A stretch of DNA of 64,000 bases from Climacteris rufus. Its lineage: Eukaryota; Chordata; Aves; Passeriformes; Climacteridae. Below, piece by piece: positions 59,299-64,000 of this stretch; position 1 is the stretch's first letter, and every line of letters begins with the position of its first letter. The notes beneath the pieces are model-generated. The model was not told where the DNA came from and ran no database searches. It worked only from the letters and a program-made list of their open reading frames with translations. The stretch is from assembly GCA_013398175.1 (NCBI GenBank), contig VZRZ01006835.1, positions 1 through 64,000 on the forward strand. The letters are read 5' to 3'. The position numbers were made by a program, and so were the translations under genes.

Positions 59299-61410
59299 CA
59301 ACCAAGAGCACAGTGAGCTGGGGGTGTGCATTGCCAAGGGTTGGATGTTGGATGCTCCAGACTGGGAGCTCTGGGCAGGGGCAGGGGGTGCAAAGGTGCC
59401 TCCCTTCCCTGAGATGTGCTGGAAATATTAAAAGTGTCCTGGCCAGGGCACCACACAGGCCTGGCTGTGTTCATTTACTCTATTTCTCCATATTTCCCAG
59501 CTTCTGAGAAGCCTGGGAATATCCAGTGATGAATCAAAGAGGTTAAATCAATGTCATTTTTAGGATTGTGAGGGGTTGGAGCTTCTTCCTCTGTTTTTCA
59601 CCCATGGACAAACAACACTGGCAAAGGACTCTTAAGAACAGCTCCATCCCTGACTTTTAGGATTCTCACTAAATAATCCAGCCCTTCTCCTGGGCACAGC
59701 TCTGCATCCCTCTGTACCTGGCTGTGGCCAATTCCCACAGCCTCAATAACTGTGGTTTTCTGGAAAAGCTGAGGTTTTCAACCTAAATCCTTCGTACTGT
59801 GGTGCTGACCCCCGGTGGCTGCTGTCTGGAGTCTCCTGCAGTGCTGTGGGATCCTGGATCCTGATTTCCCATCAAACACTTCTTTCTAAGTAAAAAGTTT
59901 TGGGCAACAACAACAAAAAAATCTGTTTCTTGAAGTGTATTTTCAAATATTCTCCATGAAATATAAAACTTTATTTTCCTTCCCCTCCCTTTCTCAGCAT
60001 TTTTTCCCCTTTTTCTTTCCTTAAAAAAAAAAAACTCTATCTATATGTTCAGCTTGGGGAACACATTTCCAGTGGTCCCTTGCAGACCTGGGAGCAGTTT
60101 GTTGTTTGTTTTTCTCCAATTTGTCTATCAATGTGCTGAGTGCTGAAGGAGCCACTAACACACAGACTTGAAAAATCATGATCCATCATCCCAGATTCCT
60201 GTGGATTTGAGTCAGGCTACTGGGATAGGCAGCCCCAGCTGAGTTGCTTGCTTTAAAAAGAAAAGTAGGAAAGATTTATTGTGCTGGGATTTCTGTTTCT
60301 GAATTTCCTCTATTTATAGATCCAATTTCTTAATTGAAAGCTGAGATTTTCTGTTTCCCCCCCTCCCAAAAATGGGGGTTTTAGTAAATAATGTAAGTAC
60401 AGTGAACACATCAAGTGATAAATGCCAGCTACCCCAAGTGATAAGGTGGGATTTGTTTCCTGTAAACAGCAAAATGCTGCTTTTGCAGATAAAAATAAAG
60501 CTTTTATCTTCAAGGCAAACTGTTCAATGAGCTAGAAGGGTAATTTAACATTCACAGTTGTTTAAATGGGATTAACTCCTGTGAAGATTTATTATACACA
60601 TGTAGGAACCCCAGAGAAAGCATTTCAGAAGTGAGATTTTGGTTTTTTCCATGAAGTTCTGCATTTTATTTAAAATCTGATATTCCTTAGAATCAGGGAT
60701 GGATGAAATCAGTGCCAGCATTTTGTGAGGGTCTTCTTACCATTTAATATTTTAATGTTCACCATGTGAGGGGAAAAACCAAAGCCAACATAATCTCCAG
60801 CTTTGATGGCAAAAGACACACAAGAAAGCTTAAAACACAAATTAGCTTCTGCAGACTCTGACTGCGTGGATCTAATTACATCTACTGCTAATTATCCTAT
60901 TGATCTTAGCATTTTCCTGTATTCCAGCTACATCTATTGCCAACCATTAATCACACAGTTAGGCTTGTCCACATACAACCCAAACTCAGGCTGGAGCTGG
61001 AGCTTTGCCCTGTGGGTAGAACAGGGATTTATAGTTGTTTTTTTTTTTTTCCCTTTTTTCCCCTTCCCTTCCAGCTTTTCTATCCCAGCTGGCCCCACTT
61101 ACCTGGGAATGCCCAGTGCTGCTTTGACTGCACTCCAGGAAAGTTACATTTTCCCTGTGGACAGAGGGATTTTGTTCTGCTTAACTCTCATTGAGCTGGG
61201 TAATGTTCCACTTGAGCTGTGCTGCTTTCACTCCTGGTGATTGAATTAGGGAATCGTGGCTTGGATGGCTTTTTTTTTTTTTTTCTTTGCCTTGGGGAGG
61301 GCATTTTGTAATACATTTAAAATGATTAATGAGAGAGTGGGGCTGTGATGGTTTCTTTTGGGAAAGGCTGAGTGGAAACTGTTGGGCTGTGGTGCCCCTG
61401 TGATGTGCAG
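59299..61410. other. Non-coding DNA, no gene recognised
   Basis: AT-rich with several homopolymer runs (poly-A at about 60023-60034, poly-T at about 61038-61051 and 61270-61283). No exon supported. Confidence 0.4.
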
Positions 61411-61730
61411 GGGGGTTGGGGTGTTTTGGAGGGAGATTTGGGTATTTTGGAAGGGGATTTGGGGTGTTTTGGAGGGGGATCAGTGGTGTTTTGGAGGGAG
61501 ATTTGGGGTGTTTTGGAGGTGGATTGGGGTGTTTTGGAAGGAGATTTGGGGTGTTTTGGAGGTGGATTGAGGTGTTTTGGAGGGGGATCAGGGGTGTTTT
61601 GGAGGGATATTTGGGTGTTTTGGAGGGAGATGTTTTGGAGGGAGATTTGGGTGTTTTGGAGGGGGATTTGGGGTGTTTTGGAGGGGGATCAGGGGTGTTT
61701 TGGAGGGGGATTTGGGGTGTTTTGGCTGGG
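61411..61730. repeat. G/T-rich minisatellite with units of about 20-25 bp
   Basis: Repeated GTGTTTTGGAGGGGGATTTG and variants (GGAGGTGGATT, GGAGGGAGATTT, GGGGGATCAGG), roughly 13-14 copies with length variation. Frames on + read GVFWRGI/GVLEGDL-like and on the minus strand PKHPKSPSKTP-like, all artefacts of the repeat. G runs are frequent enough for quadruplex formation. Confidence 0.93.
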
Positions 61731-61759
61731 CTGTTTCTCTTTCCTCTGTCAAGTGTGCC

Positions 61760-62060
61760 TTTGGCAGCCGCAGCCCCGGCTCTGCAGTGAAGTTGGGAAC
61801 TTTCCAGGTCTCCCCTCTGCAGCTTTGGGCACCTCAATTTCCCAAATCCCGGCCGTGGCTGCTGCTCCCATTTGGCCCCAGCAGTGATTTATGGCATCCC
61901 CGGGAAGAGGCCAGGAGAGGGAGGCAGAGTACGCAGCAAAGCTCGGCTCCCTCCCAGCCCGAGCAGCATTTCCCGGAGTTTTTGGGGATAAAAAGTGTCT
62001 GAGATTCACCAAACTCCGGCTGGGAGCAGCTCCCTCTGCTCCTGCTCTCCCCACTCGGTG
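61760..62060. promoter_or_regulatory. Small CpG-enriched patch
   Basis: Several CpG in CCGG/CCCG contexts (for example GCAGCCGCAGCCCCGG, CCCCGGGAAG, TTTCCCGGAG), followed by a TATA-like GGGATAAAAAG at about 61984. It may be a minor promoter or enhancer; no exon can be tied to it. Confidence 0.2.
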
Positions 62061-62130
62061 CTGGGCTCTTTCTGGTGCCAAACCCCTTCCAGCTGGGGAT
62101 GCTGGTGCTTCTCCCTCATCTGTGGTACCC

Positions 62131-64000
62131 AGGGAGGCTGATTTGGGCTCCAGGTCACCCCTGCATCCTCCCTCCCATCCCTCCCATCCCTCCCCACCAA
62201 CCCTGCAGCTCCCAGCCCAACTCTTCACCAGGAGCTCCCCACATCCCAAAGCTGGGTGGGGCAGATCCTGGCCCGAAATCCAGTTCCATGAGCTGACAGC
62301 AGGTTCAGGTTGGCTAATCTGCACAGATTTGGGTTCAAATTACATTAAATCAGTCCAAATACTCTGAAATTATGATTACAAGCAGCAGCATTTGGTTTAT
62401 CAAAGACAGATTAGATATAAATCAATTTTACCCTGAGAATTTGAGCCCCAAAAATGCTGAGCTGTGAGGGTGATGTACTGGTGATCCCACTTGCAGGGGC
62501 AGAAAAAAAAGGAAATGAAAATTTGCAAATCAGAGCTTTTGTGTCTATGGCTTTTTCTGTCATGAGAATTTGCTTAGTTTTATGAGCTGAAGCCTCCCAA
62601 AGTGAATTGCAAAATCCAAAGAGAAAGATGAGTCTCCTCTCAGCAATAGCTCTGCTATCTGCCATTTTCCTGTTTAAAAGAGAAAAAAAAAAGGCATTTG
62701 AAGGAAACAAAAAGTATTTTGGGAAACTGTAGCTCTTACAGGAGTCACATCAAGGGCCTTTCATGCTTCTGGGGATCAGTCCAAATTAATCAGTGAGTTT
62801 GTCTGTGGCTGTGCCCTGTATAAAAGTTTTATTTGATGTCCCAGACAACCTTGAAAATTCTTCTGGGCTGCATCAGTTTGATTTAATTCAGCTCCACATT
62901 GGAGGAGATGATCTCAAATCAGCCTGGAGCACCCACACTGTGCTTACTGCAGGACTGTGGCTGCTGCATATTTAGCATCAGTGCCAGGACAAGTGACCAA
63001 GGCAATGACAAAAGTCTTTGTGCCATGGGGAAGTGCAAGGAAAAGGAAATTCCTGCTTGGTGTTGCTCCCAGCACCCCAAGGCAATGAGGAGCCTCCCAG
63101 GTCAGACACAGTTTGCCCCAAAATAGTTCTGTAGTGAAGCCTGGGGCAAGCTGCACATGGAAGTTCTTGCCAGAGGAGAGGTTTTAGCTGAATAAAGCTC
63201 TGGTGAACAATTACTCTCATAATTCAGTGGAAAATCCTGTCGGGGAATTGCTCTTGGTAACTTTTATATTATTAATTAGCTCGACTACCACGAGGCATTA
63301 ATAAATGTTGCAGTGCTCTTGATGAAGTGTTATTTGTTTATTCCCATTTTTCACATGGCATACCTGAGGGTGAAGGTTTTTCCTCACTTTTGGTAGGTAC
63401 AGAGCCAGAACAGGTTATGACATTTCTTATTAGGAAATAAACTCCATTTATTTGCCATTTTTGTGCCATTTATGTGCCACTTTCTGCTTATGCCACCGTT
63501 TCTTTTCCCCCTTTACAAGCCTAAACCATCAGTAGTCCAAGGCACCATCTCAGTGATGATTTTTTGTGATTTAATGGGCTGCTCAGCCCTTGTGCCAAGC
63601 TCCCATGCCAAGAAGAGCTCACCAGAGGCCAGGCAGCTGAAAGGTGCCACATTCCCCTGGGGAGGGACCACGGTGGTGTGAACCTGCCCTAGTGACAGCA
63701 AAAAGCTCTGGCTGCTGTGAAATGGGGCTCCAGTGTCGCTTGTGGTGCCATCATCTCCTTTAATAAACAGAATTAAGTCTGTGATGAGGAAAGAGTTGCC
63801 AGGGTTTTCTTATGGTAATGGGTTTGAAGGAGGGTGTTTGTCTTACTTTCTGGGGCTGTCATGGTTAATAAATGGATGAATAATTAAGTAAACTTATCCA
63901 TAATTAACTCCACAGCCTGTGGGCGTGTGACCAATTTGGACAGAGCTTTTGCCAAGGCATATATATTAGCCCTTGGTAGAAATCTCAGTTCTTTATGGAA
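62131..64000. other. Non-coding DNA to the end of the window
   Basis: A short CCTCCCATC-type repeat occurs at about 62165-62200. The rest is AT-rich with no exon, RNA gene or mobile element recognised. Confidence 0.4.

Noticed and set aside
61181..61837. 218-codon Pro/Lys/Thr-rich frame on the minus strand
   Set aside because: Direct translation of the G/T-rich minisatellite at 61.4-61.7 kb.

Overview
This window is vertebrate nuclear DNA from a bird. Eight copies of the 3' end of the avian/reptilian CR1 retroposon are recognisable from the conserved tract around GGTTTGGGTTGGAAGGGACC or its reverse complement. The only recognisable gene is PRDM2 (RIZ), whose protein matches the vertebrate orthologue from end to end of the part present. 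Species is not determined.

Layout. (1) 1-19014: a GC/CpG-rich edge at about 1-185, then AT-rich DNA that I read as PRDM2 intron or internal-promoter territory. By eye I found no PR(SET)-domain exon here, so those exons probably lie upstream of the window. A CpG patch sits at 9560-9790 and an exon-like segment at 15661-15719. (2) 19015-24405: two PRDM2 coding exons on the + strand. The first is 111 nt and carries the conserved internal methionine used by the short, PR-less RIZ2 isoform. The second is about 4.4 kb and encodes the acidic tract, an LxCxE Rb-binding motif, eight C2H2 zinc fingers, an LxxLL motif, two CtBP-type motifs, the Pro/Ser-rich region (with a 58-base assembly gap) and the basic C-terminal region. 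The donor closing the big exon overlaps an in-frame stop. Splicing would give the long C-terminus; reading through would end the protein at ...KDFR. (3) 24406-about 28120: AU-rich DNA with many AATAAA signals, a plausible 3'UTR for the read-through form. (4) About 28-48 kb: gene-poor DNA with CR1 fragments, a 236-bp direct duplication (37095 and 39909) and a cluster of GC-rich minisatellites (19-, 51- and about 174-194-bp units). (5) About 48-50.5 kb: a homogeneous 20-bp minisatellite, a CpG island, a candidate first coding exon on + (start 49831, donor after 49921), then a second 20-bp minisatellite that begins at that donor, repeats it in every copy and runs into a 436-base gap. From memory the next gene after PRDM2 in human is KAZN, on the same strand, so this exon may be an alternative KAZN start, but the peptide does not match any KAZN N-terminus I know. 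(6) 50.5-64 kb: no gene recognised; CR1 copies, a G-rich minisatellite at 61.4-61.7 kb and a small CpG patch.

PRDM2 is a nuclear zinc-finger regulator that binds Rb. The long isoform carries a PR/SET methyltransferase-type domain and the short isoform lacks it. I see no operon-like or defence-like system. The most unusual structures are the donor-site minisatellite at 49922, the PRDM2 splice donor that doubles as a stop codon, and the identical core shared by the 37/40 kb duplication. Exon limits, splice sites and copy counts were read by eye.
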